This document shows, one piece after another, positions 54,334 through 62,743 of a stretch of 64,000 nucleotides of DNA. The position numbers were made by a program, and so were the translations under genes. The notes beneath the pieces are model-generated. The model was not told the origin of the DNA. It saw only the letters and a program-made list of their open reading frames with translations, and ran no database searches. Each line of letters starts with the position of its first letter. Position 1 is the stretch's first letter. This DNA comes from Paenibacillus etheri (lineage in GTDB: Bacteria > Bacillota > Bacilli > Paenibacillales > Paenibacillaceae): the NCBI RefSeq assembly GCF_001012825.1, contig NZ_LCZJ02000026.1, forward strand, positions 222,761 to 286,760. The letters are read 5' to 3'.

Positions 54334-54783
54334 ATGAATATCGAATGCAAAGATTCATTAAGAGGACAAATGGAGCTAAAGCTCGGTAAACAAATCAATG
54401 CACTGATTAGCGCAGCGCATGCGCTTAATGTCAAAACTGCTGCCTCATTCGATTCTTCTATACAGCCTGCAGCTTTCCATATCGTCCGTTGGCTGTATTC
54501 CTATGGACCGACTAGCGCCTCTGCTTTGGCGGAAGCAACAGCTATGGATCGTAGTTCGGTCAGTCGTCTTCTCAAACAGCTTGAGAATTTAGGGTATGTT
54601 CAAAGGGAAGACTCTCCTAAGGATCGTCGAGCTATCTTTCTTACGCTCACAGATCTTGGACGACAAAAAACCTATGATGCGCTGCAGGATAAGGAGTTCG
54701 TATTTTATGAGCGCATAGCGCAATGGGATAATCAGCAGCTTGAAACCTTTATCCAAATGCTTAAGGAATTCAATGGATTTTAG
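54334..54783 (+). CDS. MarR-family regulator
   Basis: 149 residues from the ATG at 54334 (GGTGG 8 nt upstream); a GTG at 54322 is within that site. Winged helix: PAAFHIVRWLYSYGPTSASA, LAEATAMDRSSVSRLLKQLE, NLGYVQREDSPKDRRAIFLT. Flanking dimer helices are present. The divergent SDR gene and twin palindromic operators (54238-54282) indicate negative control of both genes. No sensing cysteine apart from Cys near the N-terminus. Confidence 0.88.
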   Translation: MNIECKDSLRGQMELKLGKQINALISAAHALNVKTAASFDSSIQPAAFHIVRWLYSYGPTSASALAEATAMDRSSVSRLLKQLENLGYVQREDSPKDRRAIFLTLTDLGRQKTYDALQDKEFVFYERIAQWDNQQLETFIQMLKEFNGF

Positions 54784-54849
54784 CCGCCTTACTGTGCTCT
54801 GAAGTTAAATTTCATTTGCATAAAACAATTAATTTTGTTAGTATAACTG

Positions 54850-54861
54850 ACGAACGTTCGT
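54850..54861. promoter_or_regulatory. TetR operator
   Basis: ACGAACGTTCGT, a perfect 12-bp palindrome 18 bp before the TetR start and just after a TATAAC -10-like hexamer. Binding there would block the tetR-MFS operon. Confidence 0.65.
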
Positions 54862-54879
54862 TAATAACGAGGTGATTTT

Positions 54880-55461
54880 TTGAAAAGAAAAGAAATTAAA
54901 GACACCGCTTTGAAATGTTTCACAACTCATGGGTATGAGGGAGCCTCTCTATCGCAAATTGCCGAGTTGGTTGGGATGAAAAAACAATCTCTTTATGCTC
55001 ATTTCAAAGGGAAAGATGATCTTTTCCTGCAAGTATTGCAAGATGCCAAAGAGACAGAAATCTCATCGAAACTACAATATTTGAGTACGGTGGGTACCCA
55101 AAATCCTAAAGCAGATTTATTAGGATATCTGCAATTGGTCATTGATATGTTTCAAAAGAATGAGCAGTTAACATTTTGGCTGCGTATCTCTTTTTTTCCA
55201 CCGCCCCATCTTGCTACAGCAATTGATGAAGAAGTAATCGACACGGAGAAAAAGATTCAACCTATACTTGAAAGCAAATTCCAAGCTTGGATTGATGCCA
55301 AAGTCATTAGGGAAGATGCAGCCTCGATCCCTACACTTGCTTTCTTAGGTGTAGTAGATTCGATCATGCTAGAGCTTGTGTATGGAAATAATGAAACACG
55401 CTTAAATGAAAAACTAAATGCCTCATGGACCGTATTTTGGAGAGGTATTTCACAGCTGTGA
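54880..55461 (+). CDS. TetR-family regulator
   Basis: 193 residues, TTG start with GAGGTGAT eight nt upstream. N-terminal helix-turn-helix: IKDTALKCFTTHGYEGASLS, QIAELVGMKKQSLYAHFKGK, then DDLFLQVLQDA. The rest is an all-helical ligand domain with no recognisable pocket residues. It sits 25 bp before an MFS efflux gene on the same strand with a perfect palindrome in front, so self-repression plus control of the transporter is the standard reading. Confidence 0.9.
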   Translation: MKRKEIKDTALKCFTTHGYEGASLSQIAELVGMKKQSLYAHFKGKDDLFLQVLQDAKETEISSKLQYLSTVGTQNPKADLLGYLQLVIDMFQKNEQLTFWLRISFFPPPHLATAIDEEVIDTEKKIQPILESKFQAWIDAKVIREDAASIPTLAFLGVVDSIMLELVYGNNETRLNEKLNASWTVFWRGISQL

Positions 55462-55485
55462 TTCTACAAAGAGAGGTATTACTTC

Positions 55486-56688
55486 ATGAAGAAACCATTG
55501 AAAGAACAAAAAACAGTCTTACTCATTCTACTAAGTAATATATTCATTGTTTTTCTAGGCGTTGGGCTAATCGTCCCTGTTATGCCATCCTTTATGAATA
55601 TTATGCATTTGTCAGGCAAAACGATGGGGTATCTTGTAGCAGCATTTGCGTTCGCTCAACTACTCATGTCTCCTCTGGCAGGGCGATGGATTGACACTTA
55701 CGGCAGAAAAAAAATGATCGTAATCGGCTTAGTACTCTTCAGTGCATCGGAATTGATCTTTGGTTTAGGCACGCATGTATCCGTTCTTTATTTCGCCAGA
55801 ATTCTTGGAGGGATTAGTGGTGCATTTATTATGCCTGGTGTCACTGCCTATGTTGCAGATATAACCTCAGTAGAGGAAAGACCTAAGGCTATGGGTTATG
55901 TTTCTGCCGCCATTAGTATCGGTTTTATTATTGGCCCAGGGATCGGAGGTTTTATCACTGAGCTAGGTATACGTGCTCCATTCTACTTTGCAGCTGGTTT
56001 TGCCTTAATCACTTGTATTTCGTCGATATTTATTCTAAAAGAGCCATTATCCAAACAGCAGCTTTTGGAAATCAGTAAGCTTAAAAAAGATACCAACTTT
56101 ATCACTGATCTGAAACGATCGTTTCACCCAGCATATATTATTGCCTTTATAATCGTCTTTGTTCTGGCTTTTGGTTTATCAGCATATGAAACAGTATTTA
56201 GTCTGTTTTCTGATCATAAATTTGGCTTCACTCCACGAGATATTGCAACCATCATTACAATAAGCTCAATCTTTGGAGTGGTTGTGCAAGTCTTTTTGTT
56301 TGGTAAAATGGTTGATAAACTCGGTGAAAAGAAGCTCATCCAACTCTGCTTAATTGCTGGCGTAGCCTTAGCGGTAGTATCCACGGTAATCTCTAACTAT
56401 TTAACCGTTCTGCTAGTAACCTGCTTCATCTTTCTCGCATTTGACCTGCTCCGTCCGGCATTAACAACCTATTTATCAAAAACTGCTGAAAAAGAGCAAG
56501 GCTTTGTCGCTGGCATGAACTCAACCTATACCAGCCTCGGTAATATCATCGGACCTGCACTAGGCGGAGTATTATTTGATGTAAACATCAATTATCCGTA
56601 TCTCTTTGCGGCTGTCATTATGTTTATTGGTCTTATAATTACGATGGTATGGAAAGAAAAACAATCCGCTAGCGGATTGGTAAATTAA
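55486..56688 (+). CDS. MFS drug-efflux-type transporter
   Basis: 400 residues, twelve hydrophobic helices. The first cytoplasmic loop has the antiporter motif A (LAGRWIDTYGRKKMIVIG), and motif C-like GPGIGGFITELGIRAPFY follows helix 5, both typical of H+-coupled drug exporters in the DHA1 group. Central loop EPLSKQQLLEISKLKKD. With the TetR gene in front it forms a two-gene resistance-type operon; substrates cannot be deduced. RBS AGAGAGG. The transcript would end in the hairpin that was split by the IS remnant. Confidence 0.88.
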   Translation: MKKPLKEQKTVLLILLSNIFIVFLGVGLIVPVMPSFMNIMHLSGKTMGYLVAAFAFAQLLMSPLAGRWIDTYGRKKMIVIGLVLFSASELIFGLGTHVSVLYFARILGGISGAFIMPGVTAYVADITSVEERPKAMGYVSAAISIGFIIGPGIGGFITELGIRAPFYFAAGFALITCISSIFILKEPLSKQQLLEISKLKKDTNFITDLKRSFHPAYIIAFIIVFVLAFGLSAYETVFSLFSDHKFGFTPRDIATIITISSIFGVVVQVFLFGKMVDKLGEKKLIQLCLIAGVALAVVSTVISNYLTVLLVTCFIFLAFDLLRPALTTYLSKTAEKEQGFVAGMNSTYTSLGNIIGPALGGVLFDVNINYPYLFAAVIMFIGLIITMVWKEKQSASGLVN

Positions 56689-56767
56689 GGTGAGGACACT
56701 CACAATTCCCTCTAATGATGGTTTATCACCTCAAATCTGATCTAGAAAGAAACAGACCGCCCATTAG

Positions 56768-57299
56768 GGAGGCCACTGAAAAAGTCCCAATACTAATTTC
56801 CCTGAAGACTATACATCCAAGGTGTCAGTTGTAACTACGGGGAATATTTGGACTTCCGGCCGCTATTGTCGTAAGAACTTCTTGAATTGTACCGCTGTTC
56901 GCGGATGAAATCCGGAGACAAAGGCGGTCGCTTTCGCTCCTACAGTTCCAAATTTCCCCTTCGCTACGCTCCTCTAATGATTTTAAATTCAAATTATACG
57001 GGCGTCTTTTAGAGGGCTATGAAAACTCCATTTCAGGACACCCTTCCTCGATCTTTTCGAGGAAGGGTGTCCTGTTTTGCTGTATAATTATTGTATTAAT
57101 TCTAGGTGGTGACCCGGATGATTTCAAACCAACAATCCCTTAACCTCAGTCATTTATGGCGATTTACGATATCGTCGTACCTAAAGATAATATGCTACGA
57201 AGCAAAGGCGACATTTCGTTCAAAATCGAACAAAATGTCGCCTTTTTAATTTGAGGCACTCTTATAACTTTTAATAATACAGGTTTTTCAGTGGCCTCC
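56768..57299. mobile_element. 532-bp IS1182-like deletion derivative (MITE-like)
   Basis: Terminal inverted repeats GGAGGCCACTGAAAAA (56768-56783) and TTTTTCAGTGGCCTCC (57284-57299) are perfect over 16 bp. A 7-bp direct repeat CCATTAG flanks them (56761-56767 and 57300-57306). Inside are two strong hairpins: 57034-57074 (17-bp arms, loop ATCTTTT) and 57204-57246 (GGCGACATTT with AAATGTCGCC). Between them is the start of a transposase gene (next entry), and the body of the transposase is gone. It is therefore non-autonomous. Family name rests on the residual transposase N-terminus. Confidence 0.8.
57118..57203 (+). pseudogene. Transposase N-terminus, IS1182-like, frameshifted
   Basis: After RBS AGGTGGTGA, an ATG gives ISNQQSLNLSHL, and the next frame gives MAIYDIVVPKDNMLR. 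Together they match how IS1182-family transposases of Bacillota begin (QQSLNLS...ALYDIVVPKDNMLR). One base change of frame near 57155 and loss of everything after ~57203 make it dead. Confidence 0.75.
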
Positions 57300-57345
57300 C
57301 CATTAGGCGGTCTGTTTCTTTAAACAAGTTTGAATCAAACTCGTT

Positions 57346-59082
57346 TTAATCAAATTCCAATACATTGCTCTTAACGTAAGTTTCGATTTCATCAGCAGAT
57401 TCCATTTGCAGCACATCTCGCACTAGCTCCACCATTTCAGAACAATTTAATTTGGAGATCAATTCCCTTGCAGGTAGCAAGGCTGCAGGACTCATACTAA
57501 ATTCATCAAGCCCCATTCCAATCAATATGGGTATGGCGACTGGATGACCCGCCATTTCTCCGCACATCCCGACCCACTTATTCTGAGTATGAGCAGCTCG
57601 AATGACTTGATCAATCAACCGAAGAACCGCAGGATGTAATGGCTGGGTTAGATAAGCAACCTGCTCGTTCATCCGATCCGCAGCCATCGTATACTGTACA
57701 AGATCATTTGTACCAATACTAAAAAAATCCACTTCCTTCGAGAGCTGATCTGCAATTAACGCTGCCGCTGGCACTTCGATCATAATGCCTACTTCGATTG
57801 TATCATCATAGCTTACGCCCATTGCATCAAGCTCAACCTTAGCTTCTTTCAATAAATGATTTGCTGCACGAAGCTCTTGAAGTGTCGCGATCATGGGATA
57901 CATGATTTTGACGTTACCATGTACGCTTGCCCGTAGAATTGCACGTAATTGCATTTTAAACATATCGGCATTCCCACTACCAAGGCACAAACGAATGGCA
58001 CGATAGCCTAGGAACGGATTGGACTCTTTCGATTGCTGTAAATAAGGAATCTCCTTATCACCGCCGACATCAAGTGTACGAATGATAACAGGCCCATGCT
58101 CGCCTATTGCTGTTACCGCAGCTTTATAAGCATAATACTGCTCCTCTTCACTTGGCATCTCCTTCCTATCCATGAATAGAAACTCCGTCCGATACAATCC
58201 GACCCCTTCAGCCCCAACCTTCTTAACTGCCATAGCATCCTTAGGATTAGCAATATTGATGGCAAGCTGTACCGATATTCCATCTGCTGTAACCGTAGGT
58301 AATTCTCTATACATCTCATAACGCGCTAATCGAGCATCTTCGTCAAGCTTCAATTTTTGATAGGCAACAATTACCTCTGAGGATGGGTTCACCATTACAG
58401 TCCCTCGATAACCATCAATAATGATGAAATCACCCGTTTGAATACTGGAAGAAATGTCCTTCAAGCCCACAACTGCTGGAATACCTAATGATCGAGCAAT
58501 AATTGCCGAATGTGAGGTTTTGCCTCCAACATCTACAGCGAACCCAGTAACCTGACTTACATCTAGCTTTGCAGTGAGCGAGGGTGCCAAGTCTATTCCG
58601 ATCATAATAACTGGCTCAGGAAATTCGGTTTGAAGCTTCTCTTCTTCACCACTTAAATAAGAACCGATTCTTGCACTTACATCCCGCAAATCAGAGCAGC
58701 GCTCTTTTAAAACTTCATTATCCATTGCTTCAAACAGTGTAATTAATTCTTCGGTCACTTCATGTAGCATTGCCTCTGCATTGCTTGCTTCATCTTGAAT
58801 CCGTTGCGTAACCTCTCCCACAAATTCAGGATCACGTAAAAGAGAGAGATGTGTTGCGAAAATGGCGGCTTGTTCTACTTTGTTGTCAGCAACAGCGTCG
58901 CTTTTTAATAACTCAATATCCTTAATCGACTGCTCTACCTTTGCTTCGAATCTTCCGACTTCAGCAAGAATTTCGTGTGCTTCCAGCCCTCTCCTGCTTG
59001 TATCATATAGAGCGCTAGGCAGCACGTACGCCGTTCCCAACGCATAGCCACTCGAAGCTGCAATTCCTACCCACTCGTTCAT
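57346..59082 (-). CDS. ptsI: PTS Enzyme I (PEP-protein phosphotransferase), paralogue in yhf-like operon
   Basis: 578 residues. N-terminal HPr-binding and phospho-His domain with GGKTSHSAIIARSLGIPAVV (His191 active site); C-terminal PEP-binding barrel with EGVGLYRTEFLFMDR, LDVGGDKEIPYL, FFSIGTNDLVQYTMAADR and the catalytic Cys in GMCGEMAG. It takes phosphate from PEP and passes it to HPr. Here it is the last gene of an operon with a dedicated HPr gene 33 bp upstream but no Enzyme II, unlike the usual ptsHI context. RBS AAGGGG. Its natural terminator is interrupted by an IS remnant. Confidence 0.93.
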   Translation of the reverse strand: MNEWVGIAASSGYALGTAYVLPSALYDTSRRGLEAHEILAEVGRFEAKVEQSIKDIELLKSDAVADNKVEQAAIFATHLSLLRDPEFVGEVTQRIQDEASNAEAMLHEVTEELITLFEAMDNEVLKERCSDLRDVSARIGSYLSGEEEKLQTEFPEPVIMIGIDLAPSLTAKLDVSQVTGFAVDVGGKTSHSAIIARSLGIPAVVGLKDISSSIQTGDFIIIDGYRGTVMVNPSSEVIVAYQKLKLDEDARLARYEMYRELPTVTADGISVQLAINIANPKDAMAVKKVGAEGVGLYRTEFLFMDRKEMPSEEEQYYAYKAAVTAIGEHGPVIIRTLDVGGDKEIPYLQQSKESNPFLGYRAIRLCLGSGNADMFKMQLRAILRASVHGNVKIMYPMIATLQELRAANHLLKEAKVELDAMGVSYDDTIEVGIMIEVPAAALIADQLSKEVDFFSIGTNDLVQYTMAADRMNEQVAYLTQPLHPAVLRLIDQVIRAAHTQNKWVGMCGEMAGHPVAIPILIGMGLDEFSMSPAALLPARELISKLNCSEMVELVRDVLQMESADEIETYVKSNVLEFD

Positions 59083-59115
59083 TGGCTATCCCCTTAATGT
59101 GACCCATAATCACTA

Positions 59116-59373
59116 CTAATCAATACTAGATTGTATAATTTCTCCTACGGCAGCCAGAGCTTCAAGCTCATCCTCACCATCCGTAATGACTGTCACCGTA
59201 TCTCCCATCTTCGCGCCAAGCTTCAATAGACTAACCATGCTTTTAGCATTAGCCGTCTTCGCATCCTTCTGAAGGGTAATACGACAGGTGAAGGTTATTG
59301 CCTTATCCATAATTGCGTTTGCAGGTCTCGCATGAATTCCCGCAGGATTAATAATCGTGAACTCTTTTTCCAT
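59116..59373 (-). CDS. ptsH: HPr-family phosphocarrier protein, paralogue
   Basis: 85 residues from the ATG at 59373, with GGAGTGGGAG upstream. Active-site His14 is in NPAGIHARPA. The regulatory serine position is kept as Ser45 in NAKSMVSLLKLG, but the surrounding sequence differs from the housekeeping Bacillota type (KSIMGVMSLG), which suggests a specialised paralogue. It shuttles phosphate from the Enzyme I encoded next to a partner not in the window; candidates are a PRD regulator or a DHA/other kinase. Lies 18 bp after the mutase gene, so same transcript. Confidence 0.92.
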   Translation of the reverse strand: MEKEFTIINPAGIHARPANAIMDKAITFTCRITLQKDAKTANAKSMVSLLKLGAKMGDTVTVITDGEDELEALAAVGEIIQSSID

Positions 59374-59391
59374 GATATCTCCCACTCCTTA

Positions 59392-60609
59392 CTAATTAAC
59401 AACCTTGAATTTTGATAGAAATGACTGCCCGTTCTCAGGTATCTCGACGTTAAAATAATCTGCAACCGTAGCACCAATGTCAGACAATGTTTGCATACAT
59501 CCGAGATTACACTCCTGCATAGGCTCATGATATACAAGTACAGGAACCTTTTCCCTTGTATGATGGCTATGCCCAATTGTTGGATCATTGCCATGATCAG
59601 CCGTTACGATGAGAATATCATCAGCTCCCAGTTGATCCATGAGCTTACCTATGTAAAGATCGGATACATTTAAGCGATCGGCATAACGCTCTGTATTTTG
59701 CGCGTGGCCCGCTAGATCTGTCTCCTGAATATTCAGGCAAATAAACCCGTGAGGTATTCGCTTTACTTCACTTAGCAATAGCTCAAACAATATCTCTGTT
59801 TCTACGCCCGGCAGATTGCTTCCTATGCGATTTTCAACGATATCTCCTACTTTACCAATTAAAGAGACCGCTATGTTATTCCTACCGAGAATAGTTGGCA
59901 CTTGTACCGCAGCATTCACACCGTATCCCAGATGAGTAACACGATAACCGGTATTGTATAACCCTGATTTCGGAGTGTCGATCCCAACATAAACACCGTC
60001 CATTTTGGCGCTCTGGGCTTGTAGCAGCTGGTCAAAGCTAACCTGTTCACCACCCAAAGCAATCACCCGTGACACCTTAACAACACTTCGTACAACCTGA
60101 CCAATGTTAACAATTTCATCGAATGAAATCACATCTAAACAGCCTGACACATTGAAGACTTGACCGAGATCTGTCTCGAGATTGTCCCCTACTATAACAG
60201 ATTCATTTACTGCCAGTACTCTCGTGTCATCACCTACATAGTTAGCCGAATACCCCGCTTCAATCAATGCCTGAAAGACCTGATCAATCACTTCACGAAA
60301 TGGCTGAAGAAGAGGCGGCTTTGGTCTTGTTCCCATAATTTCCTGATGACCTGCGAACGAGTCTGCACCAATATGCGTTAGATTAGCTGTTCCATATGTC
60401 GATTCTTTACTAAACCTGTTAACGCCAAGCTCTTCACCTAGCGCATTCATTAAGCCAAGCTTGCACATGTTCATTAGCGATAAATCAGATACGGTCTGCA
60501 AAATATGCTTACAGGTATTCGAGCCTACATCCTGTGGCCTAACTTCATGGACGTCATCCATTGCCCCGACCCCAAAGCTGTCCAGTACAACAACGACAAA
60601 TCTGCCCAT
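59392..60609 (-). CDS. yhfW: Phosphopentomutase-like protein (YhfW/DeoB type)
   Basis: 405 residues. Alkaline-phosphatase-superfamily metalloenzyme: the first metal Asp in FVVVVLDSFGVGAMDDV, then ANLTHIGADSFAGHQEIMGT (Thr/Ser nucleophile area), and the C-terminal metal ligands in ILIVTADHGNDPTIGHSHHT. DeoB moves phosphate between C1 and C5 of (deoxy)ribose; the YhfW group in enterobacterial yhf operons is a divergent relative whose substrate is not established. Start codon overlaps the stop of the upstream gene (TAATG), so translation is coupled. RBS AAGGGGG. Confidence 0.87.
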   Translation of the reverse strand: MGRFVVVVLDSFGVGAMDDVHEVRPQDVGSNTCKHILQTVSDLSLMNMCKLGLMNALGEELGVNRFSKESTYGTANLTHIGADSFAGHQEIMGTRPKPPLLQPFREVIDQVFQALIEAGYSANYVGDDTRVLAVNESVIVGDNLETDLGQVFNVSGCLDVISFDEIVNIGQVVRSVVKVSRVIALGGEQVSFDQLLQAQSAKMDGVYVGIDTPKSGLYNTGYRVTHLGYGVNAAVQVPTILGRNNIAVSLIGKVGDIVENRIGSNLPGVETEILFELLLSEVKRIPHGFICLNIQETDLAGHAQNTERYADRLNVSDLYIGKLMDQLGADDILIVTADHGNDPTIGHSHHTREKVPVLVYHEPMQECNLGCMQTLSDIGATVADYFNVEIPENGQSFLSKFKVVN

Positions 60610-61778
60610 TAGTCAGCCCCCTTGATCGGCTTTCCTAAACTATCATACAGGCCGACTAGTCTTGGACGGTTCTTAGATAAACCCTCAACGATAGCAACTA
60701 CACTTCGGGTAACAAAAATTTGTGTACGGAAAGCCATAATGACGGAATGTCCCACGGGATATAATCCATCCAGCTCAAAATGATAATCAATAGAATCAAG
60801 TGATGGTGAATGTACTTTACTAGTATGCAGGTTGCCTGATGAATCTGCGATAATTGCTTCTTTTAAAAGCGTCCGTTGATAGTAACCGCCACCATAACAA
60901 TAACTCTTTTGATCCAGTGTATGGGAGATTTCACTTACGTACACGATCGCAGGTCGTTCAACCAAATCGGCAACCGCATGCATCGGTGTCGTACCCAGTA
61001 ACCCATGCCCAGGCTCACCATGCGTTCCTCCAGAAGCTTTTATTAGCTTAATACTGTGTGAACAGGTGGCCGAAGGCATATTCATTTGCTCGATCTTCAA
61101 GCCATACCGTTCTTCCAAAAGCTGTTTGGCTGCGTGCATGGTCTGCACATTTATCGTCGGAGCGAAATCTTCGAGATTGGCGTCATATAGAAAACAGGGA
61201 AATGAAGTTAAGCCGCTTACCCGGATATGGCTCAATCCCAATAATTGCTCCATACAGATCGGCAAGTCTTCTAAACGAATACCGCCATATTGTCCTTGAT
61301 ATAAGACGTCTTGATGATCGATTACCCGCAGAAGTACATTTTGAGTGTATCCTAATTTTCGGCAGGCTTGGTTAATTTCTTTCGCTTTTTCCACCGTGTA
61401 GACGGTCATCCATGACGGCTTCATGCGTACAACCTGATCAATCATTCGGGATGGGGTTTGCACCAAATGCCCAACATGACCTAATTTAATGCCAAAATCA
61501 TTCAGTGTCTCAGCTTCCCGGAAATCAACAGCAACGGCTCCCTCGAATCCGAGGTTCATTAACTCCTGCGAGACAATTGGATTTCTGCCAAGCTGCTTTG
61601 TCATAAAAAATAGCTTAATTTGCTGCTCATCCGCTTCTTTTAGCATAGCACTTGCATTGCTTGATACTGCATCCAAATCTATCACATATGTATCTGGCAT
61701 AATTTGCCCAGATTGATGCAGTTCAATCGCATAATGAACCAATGCGGCATTTCTCTCTATAGTTTTTTCTAGGAACAT
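60609..61778 (-). CDS. yhfX: PLP-dependent alanine-racemase-like protein (YhfX type)
   Basis: 389 residues. N-terminal TIM-barrel PLP domain of fold type III; the Schiff-base lysine is Lys61 in LFFMTKQLGRNP. Other segments typical of YhfX-like proteins: VAVDFREAETLNDFG, PSWMTVYTVEKAKEI, MPSATCSHSIKLIKASGGTHGEPGHG split at SGG, and YCYGGGYYQRTLLKEA. Known relatives in yhf operons are presumed amino-acid racemases or lyases without proven substrate. RBS AAGGAG. Sits between the phosphotriesterase homolog and the mutase with tight spacing on both sides. Confidence 0.85.
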   Translation of the reverse strand: MFLEKTIERNAALVHYAIELHQSGQIMPDTYVIDLDAVSSNASAMLKEADEQQIKLFFMTKQLGRNPIVSQELMNLGFEGAVAVDFREAETLNDFGIKLGHVGHLVQTPSRMIDQVVRMKPSWMTVYTVEKAKEINQACRKLGYTQNVLLRVIDHQDVLYQGQYGGIRLEDLPICMEQLLGLSHIRVSGLTSFPCFLYDANLEDFAPTINVQTMHAAKQLLEERYGLKIEQMNMPSATCSHSIKLIKASGGTHGEPGHGLLGTTPMHAVADLVERPAIVYVSEISHTLDQKSYCYGGGYYQRTLLKEAIIADSSGNLHTSKVHSPSLDSIDYHFELDGLYPVGHSVIMAFRTQIFVTRSVVAIVEGLSKNRPRLVGLYDSLGKPIKGAD

Positions 61779-61819
61779 AGTGAACTCCTTAATTCTCTGA
61801 CTTCAACCCTCACGATCTA

Positions 61820-62725
61820 CTAGAAATTCAAAAAATTGCGTGGATTAACCTTAAGCATTTTCTCAAGCACGGTATCCGTTACACCATGCTGTTTTAACTT
61901 CGGAATAAAACTCTCATACAAATGGTTATATCCATGTCCACCATGCTGGCGCAAATGCGATTTGCGCGTAATATCACACGAAAGCATCAAACGATCCTCG
62001 AAGCCATCCTCTAATAGCTGAACTAAATTCAACGCACGATCTTCATCCGTACGATAATTGTTTTTGCCGATCGTATCGAATTGAATAAAAGCACCACTCC
62101 GTAGGAGCTCTCTTTGTTCATTAATATCTAAGTTTAAATCTTGATGACCAAACGATACCTTGCTAAGATCAGCCCCGTACTTCTCAAACAAGGCTAATTG
62201 CTGCCTACCCATCGTACCGATCTCACAATGTGTGCTAATCGGTGCGCCTGTGGCCTGATGTGCGATAATCGCTGCATGGAATACAGCTTCTTCCGCTACA
62301 GTTATTTCGTTTAAGCTGCTGCCGATTTCAGCAATCAACCCAGCCTTAATTGACGTTTCATCCATCCCCACTTCAAGCTCACGAATGAAGATCTCAGAAA
62401 GACTCTCCGCGCTACTCTCAAATACGAAAGAAGGGTAAAAGCACTCTTTATAGAACCCGGTAGAAGCAATAATTGAGATTCCTGTTCGCTCCGAGATTTC
62501 AAGCATGCCTAGTGGATCACGGCCCATGCCGATATTAGATACTTCAACAATTAGATCACAGCCTGATGCTTGCAAGCCCTCAATCTCTTCTATTACATCG
62601 CTACTATGCAGCTTAGAGTCCGCATCATTACGAACATGCGTTAAATCAAACACAAGATGCTCATGAATCATCGTGCTGTTAATCCCCATAACATCTATAA
62701 GTCCATTAATAGTATGCAGCTTCAA
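61820..62725 (-). CDS. php: Phosphotriesterase homology protein (Php/YhfV type)
   Basis: 301 residues, TTG start after GAGGGGG. Amidohydrolase TIM barrel: the HxH pair His21/His23 in TMIHEHLVF; Glu133 in GLIAEIGSS at the place of the carboxylated lysine (E. coli Php has a Glu there); PISTHCEIG and SFGHQDLNLDIN supply the next His ligands; and MLSCDITRKS has the final Asp. Members cleave phosphoester or lactone bonds; the true substrate of Php is not known. Adjacent to the YhfT-like transporter gene with an 18-bp gap. Same order as in enteric yhfT-yhfV-yhfW-yhfX sets, apart from YhfU, which is not seen. Confidence 0.88.
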   Translation of the reverse strand: MKLHTINGLIDVMGINSTMIHEHLVFDLTHVRNDADSKLHSSDVIEEIEGLQASGCDLIVEVSNIGMGRDPLGMLEISERTGISIIASTGFYKECFYPSFVFESSAESLSEIFIRELEVGMDETSIKAGLIAEIGSSLNEITVAEEAVFHAAIIAHQATGAPISTHCEIGTMGRQQLALFEKYGADLSKVSFGHQDLNLDINEQRELLRSGAFIQFDTIGKNNYRTDEDRALNLVQLLEDGFEDRLMLSCDITRKSHLRQHGGHGYNHLYESFIPKLKQHGVTDTVLEKMLKVNPRNFLNF

Positions 62726-62743
62726 TTCTATTTCCCCCTCGAG

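Larger units (their letters stand above)
56746..57321. terminator. Bidirectional terminator split by an insertion
   Basis: Left arm AAAGAAACAGACCGC (56746-56760) and right arm GCGGTCTGTTTCTTT (57307-57321) are exact reverse complements. Rejoining them around one copy of CCATTAG gives a 16-bp stem with a 5-nt loop. It once ended both the MFS gene and the convergent ptsI gene; with 546 bp now between the arms it is unlikely to fold. Confidence 0.8.
56689..57345. other. 657-bp intergenic region holding a split terminator and an IS derivative
   Basis: From left to right: left arm of a terminator (56746-56760), a 7-bp target duplication, a 532-bp IS derivative, the second target copy and the right terminator arm. 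Inside the element at about 56855-57000 is a sequence (GGACTTCCGG to CTTCGCTACGCTCC) resembling a repeat I recall from Paenibacillus intergenic DNA. No intact gene. Confidence 0.8.

Noticed and set aside
57034-57246. Hairpins as riboswitch or sRNA gene
   Set aside because: They lie inside the IS derivative and are better explained as the transcription-shield hairpins of the element.
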